A stretch of DNA of 64,000 nucleotides from Halomonas sp. (GCF_020832045.1 NZ_JAFIFK010000073.1:1-64000); one strand, 5' to 3'. Counted from the first letter of the stretch, positions 40,684-58,468 are shown. Program-made: numbers and translations. Notes: generated by a model from the sequence alone, not told the origin.

Positions 40684-41156
40684 TCAGCGATGCTCGACGC
40701 TGGAAATCTCGTACTCCACCTCGCCGCCGGGCGTGGCAACCACCACCACGTCACCCTCCTCCTTGCCGATCAGGGCACGGGCAATGGGTGAAGTGACGGA
40801 GATCTTGCCGGCCTTGATCTCGGCTTCGTCCTCACCGACGATCTGATAGCTGACCTCTTCGTCATTGCCGAGATTGATCAGCTCGACCGTGACACCGAAG
40901 ATCACCTTGCCGGTCTGCGGCAGCTTCTGGACGTCGATCACCTGGGCATTGGAGAGCTTGCTCTCGATCTCCTGGATCCGCCCCTCGATGAAGCCCTGCT
41001 CCTCTCGCGCAGCGTGATATTCGGCGTTCTCCTTGAGATCGCCATGCTCACGGGCATCGGCGATTGCCGCAATCACCCTGGGGCGAGCCTCGCCCTTGAG
41101 CTCCTCGAGTTCCTTGCGCAGGCGTGCCTCGCCGGCAACGGTCATCGGGACCTTGT

Positions 41157-41160
<4 letters not shown>
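40684..41160 (-). CDS. greA: Transcription elongation factor GreA
   Basis: GreA stimulates RNA cleavage by backtracked RNA polymerase. The 158-residue protein has the amino-terminal coiled coil with acidic tip ([19 protein letters not shown]) and the C-terminal FKBP-like domain ([14 protein letters not shown]). Its ATG (41160) overlaps the carB stop as ATGA, so translation is coupled to carB. A carA-orf-carB-greA operon is reported in P. aeruginosa; here the extra orf is absent. Confidence 0.96.
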
Positions 41161-44402
<3,242 letters not shown>

Positions 44403-44453
44403 GTCGGTTCCCGCAAAATATGGTGACGAATGGCGACGTTCTCGGGGCTCGGC

Positions 44454-45626
44454 CTAGCGGCGGGCCTTCATCATCTCGACGAATCGATCGAACAGCGGCG
44501 ACACATCGCGCGGCCCGGGGCTCGCTTCAGGGTGACCCTGGAAGCTGAAGGCCGGGCGGTCGGTCAGCTCAATGCCCTGCAGCGTGCCGTCGAACAGCGA
44601 ACGGTGAATGGCGCGCACGTTGCTCGGCAGGCTCGCCTCGTCGACGGCGAAGCCGTGGTTCTGGCTGGTGATCATCACTCGGCCTGTATCGAGGTCCTGC
44701 ACCGGGTGGTTGGCGCCATGGTGGCCGTGGCTCATCTTCACCGTTTGCGCACCGGCCGCCAACGCCAGCAGCTGGTGCCCCAGACAGATGCCGAACACCG
44801 GAACGTTCGTTTCGAGAATCTCGCGGATCGCCGTAATGGCGTAGTCGCAGGGCGCCGGATCGCCGGGGCCGTTGGCCAGCAGGATGCCGTCGGGATTCTT
44901 TGCCAGCGCTTCGCTGGCCGGGGTCTGAGCCGGTACCACGGTGAGCCGACAGCCGCGGGAAGCCAGCATGCGCAGAATGTTGTACTTCACGCCGTAGTCG
45001 TAGACCACCACGTGGAAGGGGCGCACGGCTTTCCCATCAGCACCGCCCGCATCGACGTTGCCCTGACCCAGCACCCACTCGGCCTCGTTCCACTCGTAGG
45101 CCTGCTTGCAGGTCACTTCCTTGGCCAGGTCCATGCCCTTGAGGCCGGGGAACTCCCGCGCCGCTGCCAGTGCGCGCTCAGCGGCATCGTCACCCTCGGC
45201 CTCGGCACCGGCCAGAATCGCCCCGTTCTGGGCGCCCTTGTCGCGCAGGATGCGAGTCAGACGCCGGGTGTCGATGTCGGCGATGCCGAGCACGTTGCGG
45301 CTCTTGAGGTAGTCGGAGAGCGACTGTTCGGAGCGGAAGTTGCTGGCGATGAGCGGCAGGTCGCGGATCACCAGGCCGGCGGCGGCGATGCCGTCGGACT
45401 CCACGTCCTCGGCGTTGACGCCAGTGTTACCGATATGCGGGTAGGTAAGGGTCACGATCTGTCGGGTATAGGAAAGATCGGTCAAGATCTCCTGATAGCC
45501 GGTCATGGCCGTATTGAACACCACCTCACCGCTGGTTTGCCCGTCGGCACCGATGGCCGTGCCGTGAAAGATACTGCCATCTTCCAAGGCCAATATCGCG
45601 GGTCTGTTCAATGCGGGGCTGTTCAA
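44454..45626 (-). CDS. carA: Carbamoyl-phosphate synthase small subunit
   Basis: CarA is the glutaminase subunit supplying ammonia to CarB. The protein has about 390 residues, with the amino-terminal CPSase domain ([16 protein letters not shown]) and a class I glutamine amidotransferase domain with nucleophile cysteine in GICLGHQ and the His-Glu pair near [10 protein letters not shown]. No ATG gives the expected amino end. I place the start at TTG 45626, 7 bases after GGGAGGA; a TTG at 45611 is a weaker alternative. A strong hairpin lies about 80 bases upstream. Confidence 0.9.
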   Translation of the reverse strand: MNSPALNRPAILALEDGSIFHGTAIGADGQTSGEVVFNTAMTGYQEILTDLSYTRQIVTLTYPHIGNTGVNAEDVESDGIAAAGLVIRDLPLIASNFRSEQSLSDYLKSRNVLGIADIDTRRLTRILRDKGAQNGAILAGAEAEGDDAAERALAAAREFPGLKGMDLAKEVTCKQAYEWNEAEWVLGQGNVDAGGADGKAVRPFHVVVYDYGVKYNILRMLASRGCRLTVVPAQTPASEALAKNPDGILLANGPGDPAPCDYAITAIREILETNVPVFGICLGHQLLALAAGAQTVKMSHGHHGANHPVQDLDTGRVMITSQNHGFAVDEASLPSNVRAIHRSLFDGTLQGIELTDRPAFSFQGHPEASPGPRDVSPLFDRFVEMMKARR

Positions 45627-45704
45627 GACAAGGTCCTCCCATGCTGAGGCGAGCCTGAGGGGCGCAGGCTCGGCGGCTATCGTCACTGCGACAGATTCGG
45701 CTCG

Positions 45705-45750
45705 TAAAAAAGCGGGACGAAGCCGATAAAAAACCGGTTTCATCCCGCTT
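45705..45750 (-). terminator. Strong terminator/attenuator-like hairpin between dapB and carA
   Basis: On the minus strand an 18-base stem (45750-45733 with 45727-45710) with one mismatch and G-U pairs closes over a UUUUU loop and is followed by six U. It lies about 120 bases after the dapB stop and 80 bases before the carA start. It may end dapB transcripts or act as an attenuator in a carA leader. Confidence 0.85.
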
Positions 45751-45827
45751 GTTGTCTTTGCTCGGGGGCTGGCCACGCAACAAGCGCGCAGTTGGACTGC
45801 TGTATTTCAGGCGCCCGGCCAAAATTT

Positions 45828-45839
45828 TGGAGATGTTAC
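45828..45839. promoter_or_regulatory. CCAAAATTTTGG palindrome upstream of carA
   Basis: A 12-bp perfect palindrome lies between the dapB stop and the carA leader hairpin, in otherwise GC-rich DNA. It may be an operator for carAB. The binding protein is not identifiable from the sequence. Confidence 0.35.
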
Positions 45840-45872
45840 AGGAATCGCTCCCGCCTGGCTACCGTCTTGCGC

Positions 45873-48780
<2,908 letters not shown>

Positions 48781-48784
<4 letters not shown>

Positions 48785-49695
48785 CGCGCCTCCTCCTCCT
48801 TGCCTCCCTGGCGCAGCAACAGGCCGATGGCAATGAGCACCAGCGCGCTGCCCGGCAGCCAGTGCCAACCCATCTGCTCGGGCGCAGTGGCAAACAGCAG
48901 CAGCATGGAAACGAAGGGCACCATGTAGCCGTAGGCGGTCACGGCCCCTGGCGTGAGCACCGAGGTGGCGCGCTGCATCAGCCAGAAGGTGAGCGCGCTG
49001 GAGAAGAGGCCCAGATAGACCACCAGGGTGAAGTCCTGCCAACGCATGGCGACAAGCTGAGTGGCAGGTTCGATGACGAGCCCCAGCAACCCAATGGCCA
49101 CCCCCCCCAGCCCCAGGCTCCAGAAGGTACGCACCGCCGCGGACTCCGGCAGCCGCTTCCGGGCCAAGCCCCACTTGCTCAATACCGGATAGAGCGCCGA
49201 CGACACGCAGCCGAGAAAGAACACCGCCTCACCCACGCCGAGCTGCAGGCCCTCACCGTGGCTGAGAGCCTCGGCAAAGGCGAGTGCCAGCGCCCCGAAA
49301 GCCCCAATGGCCAGGATCAGCGGCAACTGCCAGTTCAGCCCCTCGACGCGAAAGCCAAGCCCCATCAGATAGGCCATCAGCGGCACAGTGACGTAAAGGG
49401 TAGCCATGGAAAGCGCAGTGGCGTGGTGGGCGGCCCAGAACATGGCGCCGAAGAAGCCGGCCAAGCAGAGCCCCATCAGCATGTAGAGAGGCAACAGGCG
49501 CCAGGAGGGCAGGAAGCCATCGGCGCGGCGCGCCAGCCACCACAGCCCGGCGCAGGCAACGGCAAAGCGCAGGGCGGTAAGCGACAGCGGCGGCAGCTCG
49601 CTCATCAGCCCCACGGCGGGAAACGACAGCCCCACCAGCAGCGCCCACAGCAGCATGCCCAGATGGGCGAGGCGGGGCGTTATCGGCGCGCTCAA
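48781..49695 (-). CDS. EamA/DMT-family transporter
   Basis: A 304-residue inner-membrane protein with about ten hydrophobic segments arranged as two EamA repeats (about 12-140 and 155-295), a fold used for metabolite export or uptake; the substrate is unknown. The TTG at 49695 overlaps the stop of the upstream DUF2218 gene (TTGA), which supports coupling. An internal ATG at 49656 is the alternative. The gene's 3' end overlaps the fusion gene's stop by 4 bases. Confidence 0.88.
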
Positions 49696-49973
49696 TTTTC
49701 CCAGACGATAACCAGCTCTTCGTCACCCGCCATTCGCTGCAGGTGGGAATCGACGACCCCCTCAAGACGGTCGAGACTCTCCTCTTCCAGCGCCTCGATG
49801 GCCACCAGCAGCCTGCCCGGCTCGATACGCATCACGCAGGAACCGTCCGCGAACGTCACTCGACTCTCCACTTCGCCCTGTTCCACCTCAAGCTTGTGCG
49901 CCCAGTGCTTGCACAGCCGGTTCATCACCCTCGCCCCGGACTCGGTGGCGATCTCGGCACGCGACATCGGCAT
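49692..49973 (-). CDS. DUF2218 family protein
   Basis: A 93-residue soluble protein beginning MPMSRAEIATESGARVMNRL, with CKHWAHKLEV, FADGSCVMRIEP and LEGVVDSHLQRMAGDEELVIVWE, typical of DUF2218. Function unknown. GGAG lies 9 bases before ATG 49973. It is coupled to the EamA transporter through TTGA. Confidence 0.85.
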   Translation of the reverse strand: MPMSRAEIATESGARVMNRLCKHWAHKLEVEQGEVESRVTFADGSCVMRIEPGRLLVAIEALEEESLDRLEGVVDSHLQRMAGDEELVIVWEN

Positions 49974-50130
49974 AGTAACGATCTCCATTCGTATTTGATG
50001 TCCAAGCGTAAGATGTTGCCGGGGCCAGCGCCAGCCCTCCAGAACGCGCCAGACAGAACGATACGTTCGCTTGATCGGATCCCGCCTCTGCAGCCACCCG
50101 ACAGATCCCGTATCGTCCGGACGAAAGACA

Positions 50131-50160
50131 CGGCCCCGGCACGTTACGTGACCGGGGCCG
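50131..50160 (-). terminator. Hairpin after dnaJ
   Basis: A GC-rich stem (50131-50143 with 50147-50160, one bulge) lies about 31 bases after the dnaJ stop. The minus-strand tail (TGTCTTT) is only moderately U-rich. Confidence 0.6.
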
Positions 50161-50191
50161 AGAAGCGAGGCGCCGAAAAACGACACCCAAG

Positions 50192-51343
50192 TTACGGCTT
50201 CATGTCCTCGAAGAACTTCTTCACGCCGTCGAAGAAGCTGGTCTTCTTCGGCGAGTGGCTGTGGCTGTTGCTGCCGTCGAGACTCTCCTGCAGCTGGCGC
50301 AGCAGCGACCTCTGCTCCTCGCTCAGGTTTACCGGGGTCTCCACCACTACCTTGCACAGCAGGTCGCCGGGCGGGCCGCCACGTACCGGCTTGACGCCCT
50401 TGCCGCGCAGGCGGAAGAGCTTGCCGGTCTGGGTCTCGGGCGGAATCTTGAGCTTGACCCGACCATCCAGCGTGGGCACTTCGAGCTCACCCCCCAAGGC
50501 GGCATCGATGAAGTTGATCGGCACCTCGCACTGCAGGTGCTTACCGTCGCGCTGGAAGATATGGTGCTGCTTGATCGCCACCTGCACGTAGAGATCGCCG
50601 GGCGGACCGCCGTTGACGCCGGATTCGCCCTCGCCGTTAAGACGAATGCGGTCGCCGGTATCCACCCCAGCCGGGATCTTCACCGACAGGGTACGGGTCT
50701 CGCGCACGCGACCTTCACCATGGCACTTGTGGCACGGCACCTTGATGTGCACGCCGCTACCGTGGCAGGTAGGGCAGGTCTGCTGCACGGCGAAGAAGCC
50801 CTGCTGCATGCGCACCTGGCCCAGGCCATTACAGGTCGGGCAGGTCTCCTTGGTGGAGCCCGGCTCGGCGCCCTGGCCGTCGCAGCGGTCGCACTCCACG
50901 TGGCGCGGCACGCGGATGTCCACCGTTGTGCCGGCCACTGCGCTTTCGAGATCGAGCTCGAGATTGTAGCGCAGGTCGCTGCCGCGCTGCGGCGCGTGAG
51001 GACTGCGTCGACCGCCACCGCCGCCGAAGATGTCGCCGAACACGTCGCCGAAAATATCGCTGAAGCCGCCGGCACCGGCGCCACCGAAGCCACCACCGCC
51101 GAAGCCGCCGGCCTGGCCGTCTACCCCGGCATGGCCGAACTGGTCGTAGGCAGCGCGCTTCTCGCTATCGGAAAGAATCTCGTAGGCTTCGGAGACCTCG
51201 CGAAATTTTTCGGCCGCGGTGTCGTCATCCGGGTTGCGGTCCGGGTGATACTTCTGCGCCAGCCGTCGGTAGGCCTTCTTGATATCTTTGGTGTCGGCCC
51301 CTCGCTCGACGCCGAGCACCTCGTAATAATCGCGTTTGGACAT
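50192..51343 (-). CDS. dnaJ: Chaperone DnaJ
   Basis: DnaJ delivers substrates to DnaK and stimulates its ATPase. The 383-residue protein has the J domain with HPD at 33-35, a Gly/Phe-rich region (about 75-110), four CxxCxGxG zinc repeats ([32 protein letters not shown]) and the C-terminal substrate-binding domains. ATG 51343 gives the family start [12 protein letters not shown]. It lies about 105 bases after dnaK on the same strand. Confidence 0.98.
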   Translation of the reverse strand: MSKRDYYEVLGVERGADTKDIKKAYRRLAQKYHPDRNPDDDTAAEKFREVSEAYEILSDSEKRAAYDQFGHAGVDGQAGGFGGGGFGGAGAGGFSDIFGDVFGDIFGGGGGRRSPHAPQRGSDLRYNLELDLESAVAGTTVDIRVPRHVECDRCDGQGAEPGSTKETCPTCNGLGQVRMQQGFFAVQQTCPTCHGSGVHIKVPCHKCHGEGRVRETRTLSVKIPAGVDTGDRIRLNGEGESGVNGGPPGDLYVQVAIKQHHIFQRDGKHLQCEVPINFIDAALGGELEVPTLDGRVKLKIPPETQTGKLFRLRGKGVKPVRGGPPGDLLCKVVVETPVNLSEEQRSLLRQLQESLDGSNSHSHSPKKTSFFDGVKKFFEDMKP

Positions 51344-51448
51344 GGGTCCATGCGCCTCCTGGTCTAGGCAGTTGTGCCCGATCCGCGGAAACGGCAACGC
51401 GGGAGTCATCCCCCCGCGCTACCGTCGTCCGTGGCATCGCCTTGGCGA

Positions 51449-53380
<1,932 letters not shown>

Positions 53381-53445
53381 AGGAAATCCTCGAAAATTCG
53401 TTTGCCTTGAATCTATCTCAGCGGCATCTGCCGCGGTTGACGTCT

Positions 53446-53474
53446 ATCTGGGGGGCGCTACGAAGCTTTTCAAG
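53446..53474 (-). promoter_or_regulatory. Sigma-32 promoter upstream of dnaK
   Basis: On the minus strand CTTGAAA (53474-53468), a 14-base spacer and CCCCAGAT (53453-53446) closely match the heat-shock consensus CTTGAAA-N13-15-CCCCATNT. The predicted leader to dnaK is about 58 bases. Confidence 0.8.
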
Positions 53475-53502
53475 CCCTGCCCCCGTTTTCGTCCGCCCGG
53501 GG

Positions 53503-54129
53503 TTAGCTGGCAGCCTGACTGACGACCACCATGGCCGGGCGGACCAGGCGACCGTTGAGCAGATACCCCTTCTGAATCACTTCCATCACGCTGTTGGGGT
53601 CGAGCTCAGGGTTGGGCACCATGGCCATTGCCTCGTGGAACTGCGGGTCGAACGGCTCACCGGCCGGCTCGACCGTCTCGACGCCGAATTTCGCCAGCAC
53701 GTCGTGCTGCATCTTCAGCGTCATGGCGACCCCTTCGCGGTGCACGTCGCTGGCGTCTGCCCCCATGGCGTCGAGTGCTTTCTCCAGGCTGTCCACCACC
53801 GGCAGCAACTCCTTCACGAAGCGCTCGAGGGCGAACTTGCGCGCTTTCTCAGCTTCCTGCTCGGCCCGGCGACGCACGTTCTGGGCTTCAGCCGCGGCAC
53901 GCAGCGCCTGGTCCTTGGCCTCGGCCAGGCTCTGTTCCAGCTCTTCGACCTGGGCCGCCAGCAGGTCGGCCTCGGGATTATCGCTCTCCAGCGTCGGCTC
54001 CTCTGGCGCCACGACTTCGTCACCTGCGACGACGCCATCATCCAACTCACCTTCCATCGGATCCGGCCGGGCCTCTTCCTCACGCCGTGCCAGCTCGTCA
54101 TCAAGCGGGGTCTGGGGTTCTTTAGCCAT
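53503..54129 (-). CDS. grpE: Nucleotide exchange factor GrpE
   Basis: GrpE releases ADP from DnaK. The 208-residue protein has a variable acidic amino terminus, a long coiled coil (about 65-125, [20 protein letters not shown]) and the C-terminal beta domain ([32 protein letters not shown]). The ATG at 54129 is 6 bases after CAGGAG and is preferred to one two codons earlier. Its promoter is of the sigma-32 type. Confidence 0.96.
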   Translation of the reverse strand: MAKEPQTPLDDELARREEEARPDPMEGELDDGVVAGDEVVAPEEPTLESDNPEADLLAAQVEELEQSLAEAKDQALRAAAEAQNVRRRAEQEAEKARKFALERFVKELLPVVDSLEKALDAMGADASDVHREGVAMTLKMQHDVLAKFGVETVEPAGEPFDPQFHEAMAMVPNPELDPNSVMEVIQKGYLLNGRLVRPAMVVVSQAAS

Positions 54130-54206
54130 GCGCATCTCCTGAAGCAGCGTCGGCCCAGCGGGCCGGAAATAAGTCGTATCGGCGAAAGCTCAAAGGTCTG
54201 CCGCCT

Positions 54207-54234
54207 ATATGGGGGCCCTTGCAGCAATCTCAAG
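54207..54234 (-). promoter_or_regulatory. Sigma-32 promoter upstream of grpE
   Basis: On the minus strand CTTGAGA (54234-54228), a 14-base spacer and CCCATAT (54213-54207) fit the heat-shock consensus. It lies about 80 bases before the grpE start and is divergent from the recN promoter. Confidence 0.8.
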
Positions 54235-54263
54235 ACATCGGGCTACAACGATGCCGTCGTGTA

Positions 54264-54299
54264 TTGAGTGTGAAAATGGACTACTGTATAAAAACGCAA
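54264..54299 (+). promoter_or_regulatory. recN promoter with overlapping LexA-like site
   Basis: TTGAGT (54264-54269), a 17-base spacer and TATAAA (54287-54292) form a good sigma-70 promoter. CTG-N10-CAA (54284-54299, preceded by TA as in TACTGTAT) covers the -10 and differs from the SOS box CTG-N10-CAG in one base. SOS control of recN is well established in other gammaproteobacteria. Confidence 0.7.
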
Positions 54300-54350
54300 T
54301 AACGTGTATGGATATCCAGCCAACAGGATGCCGGTCGCCGGGGAGGTCCC

Positions 54351-56027
54351 ATGCTGACACAGCTTGCCATTCGCGATTACGCCATTGTCGAGACACTCGA
54401 TCTCGAGCTTGCCGGTGGCATGACCGCCATTACCGGTGAAACCGGAGCCGGCAAGTCGATCCTGCTCGGCGCTCTGGGATTGTGTCTAGGCGAGCGCGCC
54501 GATGCCAGCAGCGTGCGTCACGGCAGTGAGCGTGCCGACCTCTCGGCACGCTTCGATATCGCCACGCTGCCCGCCGCCCGCGCTTGGCTCGAGGAGCGCG
54601 AACTCGCCACCGATGACTGCCTGCTGCGCCGAGTGGTGACCGCCAGCGGCCGCTCAAAGGCGTGGATCAACGGCCAGCCGGCGACCGTCACCGACCTCAA
54701 GGCGCTGGGCGAACATCTGGTCGAGATTCACGGCCAGCATGCCCACCAGCTGCTGCTGCGGGAGGAGACCCACCTGCGCCTGCTCGACGACTTCGCCGGC
54801 AATCGCGCCATGGTGAACGAACTCGCCGAGACCTTCCGTCGCTGGCAGGCGTGCCGGCGGCGGCTAAAGCAACTGACCGAGAGCGGCGACGAGGTGCAGG
54901 CGCGCCGCCAACTGCTGCGCTATCAGGTCGAGGAGCTCGACCTGCTGGCCCTGGGCGACGAAGAACTCGCCACCCTGGAACACGAACAGGAGCAGCTCGC
55001 CCATGCCGAAGAAACCCTGCGCGAAGCACAGCTTGCCGCAGAGTGCTGCGACAGTGACGAAGGCGGCGTGCTGGCGCTGATCAACCAGGCGATGCACCGA
55101 CTCGACCCGCTTCCGGGCAGCGATCGCGGCACTCTCGCCGACGTGCTCGGCATGCTGGGCGATGCCCGCATCCAGGTCGAGGAAGCCGCGCGCGAGCTGC
55201 ATCGATTCACCGATGCCACCGAGCTGGATCCGGAGCGTCTCGCCTGGGTCGAGTCGCGTCTGGGTGAGGTGCACCGCATTGCACGCAAACATCACATCAT
55301 GCCGGAGGAGCTTCCGGCGCTGCACCACCGCTTGCAGACCGAACTGGAGGGGCTCGAAGGCGGCGAGCACGACCTCGAGACGCTACGCGCCGAGGTCGAG
55401 AGCCTTCGCGACACCTGGCGTGAAAAGGCGCGTAGCGTGGGAGAGGCACGCCGTCAGGCGGCGGCAAGGTTCGGCAAGGAGGTGCAGGAGCAACTTGCTT
55501 TCCTGGCCATGGGCAAGGCGCGTTTCGACGTGGATGTCGTCAGCCGGCAGGCACCGCAGCCGGACGGCATGGAGGAGGTTCGCTTCCTGATCAGCGCCAA
55601 TCCCGGACAGCCGCCGCGGCCGCTGACCAAGGTCGCCTCCGGCGGCGAGCTTTCGCGCATAAGCCTGGCCATCCAGGTGGTCGCCGCACGCCATTCGACC
55701 ATACCCAGCCTGGTCTTCGATGAGGTCGATGTCGGCATCTCCGGCGCCACCGCCGAAATCGTCGGGAAGCTGCTGCGCCGGCTCGGTGAGCACGGCCAGG
55801 TGATGACCGTGACCCATCTCCCCCAGGTAGCGGCTCAGGCTCATCACCACCTGCACATTGCGAAGCAGGCCAAGCGCAACACCACTCTGACGCGCATGGC
55901 GCTGCTCGATGAAGCCGGCCGGGTCAGCGAATTGGCACGCATGCTGGGCGGGGTCCATCTTTCCGACCGCACCCTGGCCCACGCTCGCGAAATGCTCGAT
56001 GCCAGCCAGCAGGGTGCCTCCCCCTAA
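54351..56027 (+). CDS. recN: DNA repair protein RecN
   Basis: RecN is an SMC-like ATPase acting at double-strand breaks. The 558-residue protein has Walker A GETGAGKS at 29-36, a long coiled-coil middle (about 150-370), the ABC signature SGGELSRISLAIQV and Walker B LVFDEVDVGISG, followed by THLPQVAAQA. The start gives MLTQLAIRDYAIVE, the family opening. A LexA-like site overlaps its promoter. Confidence 0.97.
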   Translation: MLTQLAIRDYAIVETLDLELAGGMTAITGETGAGKSILLGALGLCLGERADASSVRHGSERADLSARFDIATLPAARAWLEERELATDDCLLRRVVTASGRSKAWINGQPATVTDLKALGEHLVEIHGQHAHQLLLREETHLRLLDDFAGNRAMVNELAETFRRWQACRRRLKQLTESGDEVQARRQLLRYQVEELDLLALGDEELATLEHEQEQLAHAEETLREAQLAAECCDSDEGGVLALINQAMHRLDPLPGSDRGTLADVLGMLGDARIQVEEAARELHRFTDATELDPERLAWVESRLGEVHRIARKHHIMPEELPALHHRLQTELEGLEGGEHDLETLRAEVESLRDTWREKARSVGEARRQAAARFGKEVQEQLAFLAMGKARFDVDVVSRQAPQPDGMEEVRFLISANPGQPPRPLTKVASGGELSRISLAIQVVAARHSTIPSLVFDEVDVGISGATAEIVGKLLRRLGEHGQVMTVTHLPQVAAQAHHHLHIAKQAKRNTTLTRMALLDEAGRVSELARMLGGVHLSDRTLAHAREMLDASQQGASP

Positions 56028-56092
56028 GTCGCCGCCAAACGAATCGGCCCCGATCGATGATCGGGGCCGTCAATCGCAGGGAGAGGCAGCGC

Positions 56093-56539
56093 TTACTTGC
56101 GCGGCATGCCGTCCTGGCGGGTGGTATTGGAGCCACGCGGACGCACATAGAGCACCAGTGCGTGATCGACAAGCTCGAAGCCGTGCTCCTCGGCAAGCTC
56201 CTGTTGGCGGCGCTCGATGGTCTCGTCGAAGAATTCGATGATCTCTCCGCTATCCAGGCACACCATATGATCGTGGTGTTCTTCCTGGGAGATCTCGAAC
56301 ACTGCATGCCCGCCATCGAAATTGTGGCGAATGACCAATCCTGCGGACTCGAACTGGGTCAGCACGCGGTAGACGGTGGCCAGACCAACGTCTTCACCGG
56401 CTTCCAGCAGGGTCTTGTAGACATCCTCGGCGCTAAGGTGATGTTGGCCCGTGGCATTCTCGAGGATCTGCAAGATCTTCACTCGGGGCAAGGTGACCTT
56501 CAGGCCCGCCTTGCGCAGTTCATGGTTCTGGTCGGCCAT
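56093..56539 (-). CDS. fur: Ferric uptake regulator Fur
   Basis: Fur is the iron-responsive repressor. The 148-residue protein has an amino-terminal winged helix (KAGLKVTLPRVKILQIL; EDVGLATVYRVLTQFESAG) and the C-terminal metal-binding/dimer domain (HNFDGGHAVFEI, EEHHDHMVCLDSGEIIEF). The CxxC zinc motif of E. coli Fur is CLDS here, so the second cysteine is missing, as in Pseudomonas Fur. ATG 56539 is used. It is divergent from bamE with only 72 bases between, as in Pseudomonas. Confidence 0.96.
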   Translation of the reverse strand: MADQNHELRKAGLKVTLPRVKILQILENATGQHHLSAEDVYKTLLEAGEDVGLATVYRVLTQFESAGLVIRHNFDGGHAVFEISQEEHHDHMVCLDSGEIIEFFDETIERRQQELAEEHGFELVDHALVLYVRPRGSNTTRQDGMPRK

Positions 56540-56547
56540 GTTCGCTC

Positions 56548-56577
56548 TTCGCAGTATCAGGTAGGGTCGGGTATGAT
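56548..56577 (+). promoter_or_regulatory. Candidate sigma-70 promoter for bamE
   Basis: TTCGCA (56548-56553), an 18-base spacer and TATGAT (56572-56577) lie 35 bases before the bamE start in the compact fur/bamE divergent region. Confidence 0.4.
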
Positions 56578-56611
56578 CGACCGAATCCACGATAGTGAAG
56601 AATGGACACAA

Positions 56612-57097
56612 ATGCAAAAGCTGATCAAAACCATCCCCCTCGTCATCGCCCTGACCATGGCCAGCGGCTGCGTCTACAAGCGGGATCTGCCACAGGGCAA
56701 CTACATCACCGAGGGCATGGTGCAGCAGCTCCAGCCCGGCATGAGTCGCTCCCAGGTGGTCGACCTGATGGGCCGACCGCTGCTCGAAGCGCCCTTCAAT
56801 GCCAATCAATGGGATTATGTGTTCCGGCTCGATGAGGCATACGGCGGTGTGCAGCAGCGGCGACTGACGCTCACCTTCGAGGGTGATCGCCTGGTCGACA
56901 TGCAGCGGGAAGGCGACTTCGCCAGAGACATCGAACTGCGCCCGCAGGACGACATCGGTCCCGCCGTCGAGGGCGCAAGCCCCATGGGCGATCTGCCCGA
57001 GACTCAACCCCAGGCAGCCCCCGAGGCGGCCCCGGACGCCGGCGGCACCCTGCCTCAGGGCGGGGAACCGGCGACGACCGAGCCGTTGGCGCGCTAA
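56612..57097 (+). CDS. bamE: Outer membrane protein assembly factor BamE (lipoprotein)
   Basis: BamE (SmpA/OmlA) is a lipoprotein of the beta-barrel assembly machine. The 161-residue precursor has a signal peptide ending in the lipobox MASGC with Cys20. The mature part has ITEGMVQQLQPGMSRSQVVDLMG, LEAPFNANQWDYVFRLDE and LTLTFEGDRL. The C-terminal 55 residues are Pro/Ala-rich, longer than in E. coli BamE. The ATG at 56612 is set by the signal peptide; the ribosome site is weak. Confidence 0.93.
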   Translation: MQKLIKTIPLVIALTMASGCVYKRDLPQGNYITEGMVQQLQPGMSRSQVVDLMGRPLLEAPFNANQWDYVFRLDEAYGGVQQRRLTLTFEGDRLVDMQREGDFARDIELRPQDDIGPAVEGASPMGDLPETQPQAAPEAAPDAGGTLPQGGEPATTEPLAR

Positions 57098-57125
57098 GCC
57101 CAACCGCTACGCGACATCGCTGAGG

Positions 57126-57410
57126 CTACTGCTTGGCGCGCCGGGCACGCGCCTCCTTGGGGTCGATCTCGAGGGGGCGATAGACCTCGACCCGGTCGCC
57201 GGCGCGCAAGAGATGGCTCTCGGGGTCACGCAGCAGCTGGCCGAAAATGCCCAAGCCGGCTTCGCCGAAGTTCGCCTGCGGCACCTCGGGAAACCGCCTT
57301 GCCAGTTCGGCCAGGGCCACGGCCTGCCGTGCCGTGGTGCCTGGGGGCACCGCCAGCGCCACAATGCACTGCCTGTCGGGCAGCGCGTAGGCGACCTCTA
57401 CTCGAAGCAT
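57126..57410 (-). CDS. ratB: RnfH/RatB family protein (PasI)
   Basis: A 94-residue ubiquitin-like-fold protein of the RnfH family, with VEVAYALPDRQ, GLGIFGQLL and GDRVEVYRPLEIDPKEARARRA. Known as RatB/PasI next to RatA/PasT; whether it antagonizes RatA is disputed. ATG 57410 is used; an in-frame ATG five codons upstream would overlap ratA. It lies 4 bases after the ratA stop. Confidence 0.9.
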   Translation of the reverse strand: MLRVEVAYALPDRQCIVALAVPPGTTARQAVALAELARRFPEVPQANFGEAGLGIFGQLLRDPESHLLRAGDRVEVYRPLEIDPKEARARRAKQ

Positions 57411-57414
57411 CGTA

Positions 57415-57849
57415 TCAGCGACCATACAGCTCGTCGGCGCGACGGGTGAAGGCGTCGACCAGCTGGCCGGCGACCTGCTGGAACAGTTTGCCGAACGCCA
57501 TGCCCAACAGGCGGTTGGCGAATTCGAATTCCATTTCCAGACACACCTTGCAGGCACCGTCACCCATGGGCAGAAACAGCCAGCGCCCGCGCAAGCGCTT
57601 GAAAGGCCCACTGACCAGCGACATCTCGATGCGTTCGGGCTCGATCAGATCATTGCGCGTGGTAAAGCTCTGCTCGATGCCCGCCCGCCCCAATGTCATC
57701 TCACCGATCAAATGCGCCTCGTCGCGCTCGAGAAGCCGCGCTCGCCTACATCCGGGCAGGAATTCCGGATAGCGCTCGAAGTCGTTGACGAGATCGAACA
57801 TCTCCCGAGGGGTGTGCCGCACCAAGGCGGACCGATTGACCATTGGCAT
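57415..57849 (-). CDS. ratA: Ribosome-association START-domain protein RatA
   Basis: RatA (PasT) is an SRPBCC/START-like protein, related to Coq10, reported to affect 70S formation and persister behaviour in E. coli. The 144-residue protein opens [21 protein letters not shown] and has [18 protein letters not shown] and the C-terminal [20 protein letters not shown] helix. The ATG at 57849 follows GGAG by 6 bases. It is divergent from smpB and upstream of ratB, the conserved smpB-ratA-ratB arrangement. Confidence 0.93.
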   Translation of the reverse strand: MPMVNRSALVRHTPREMFDLVNDFERYPEFLPGCRRARLLERDEAHLIGEMTLGRAGIEQSFTTRNDLIEPERIEMSLVSGPFKRLRGRWLFLPMGDGACKVCLEMEFEFANRLLGMAFGKLFQQVAGQLVDAFTRRADELYGR

Positions 57850-57976
57850 TGAGCTCTCCGCTGACTTCACAGTGCCCAGGGCGTATCATGAGCGGTTATT
57901 TCATGCCTTGAATGGTAACACGCTTCCCCGCATATCGAAGGAAGGGTGCCATCAGCAGACCGTGACAAGAGGTTCC

Positions 57977-58468
57977 ATGGCCAACAAGAAAGGCAAGGGC
58001 AAGGGCCCTGGCAGCAGCGTTATCGCTCAGAACAAGAAGGCTCGCTTCGAGTACCACATCGATGAGGTCTTCGAGGCCGGCCTGGTGTTGGCCGGCTGGG
58101 AGGTCAAGAGCCTGCGCGCCGGCAAGGCCCAGCTCACCGACACCTATATCCTGATCAAGGATGGTGAGGCCTGGCTGCTGGGCAGCCACATCCTGCCGCT
58201 CAATACGGCCAGTACTCACGAGATCGCCGATCCTTCGCGTACCCGCAAGCTGCTGCTGCATCGCAAGGAGATCGCCAAGATCTTCTCGCGCTCGCAGGAG
58301 AAGGGGCACACCTGTGTGCCGCTCAAGCTCTATTGGAAGGGCAACAAGGTGAAGTGCGAGCTGGCGCTGGTAACGGGCAAGAAACTGCACGACAAACGTG
58401 CCACCGAGAAAGACCGCGACTGGCAGCGACAGAAGGGCCGCATCATGCGGGAGAATACCAAGGCGTAA
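57977..58468 (+). CDS. smpB: SsrA-binding protein SmpB
   Basis: SmpB binds tmRNA and carries it to stalled ribosomes. The 163-residue protein has [58 protein letters not shown], and the basic tail that inserts into the mRNA channel ([20 protein letters not shown]). ATG 57977 follows AAGAGG. The tmRNA gene lies 114 bases downstream on the same strand. Confidence 0.97.
   Translation: MANKKGKGKGPGSSVIAQNKKARFEYHIDEVFEAGLVLAGWEVKSLRAGKAQLTDTYILIKDGEAWLLGSHILPLNTASTHEIADPSRTRKLLLHRKEIAKIFSRSQEKGHTCVPLKLYWKGNKVKCELALVTGKKLHDKRATEKDRDWQRQKGRIMRENTKA

Noticed and set aside
45526-45822. 98-codon minus-strand frame overlapping the carA leader as a leader peptide
   Set aside because: It runs through the hairpin into carA in another frame, lacks a clear ribosome site, and shows no run of regulatory codons.
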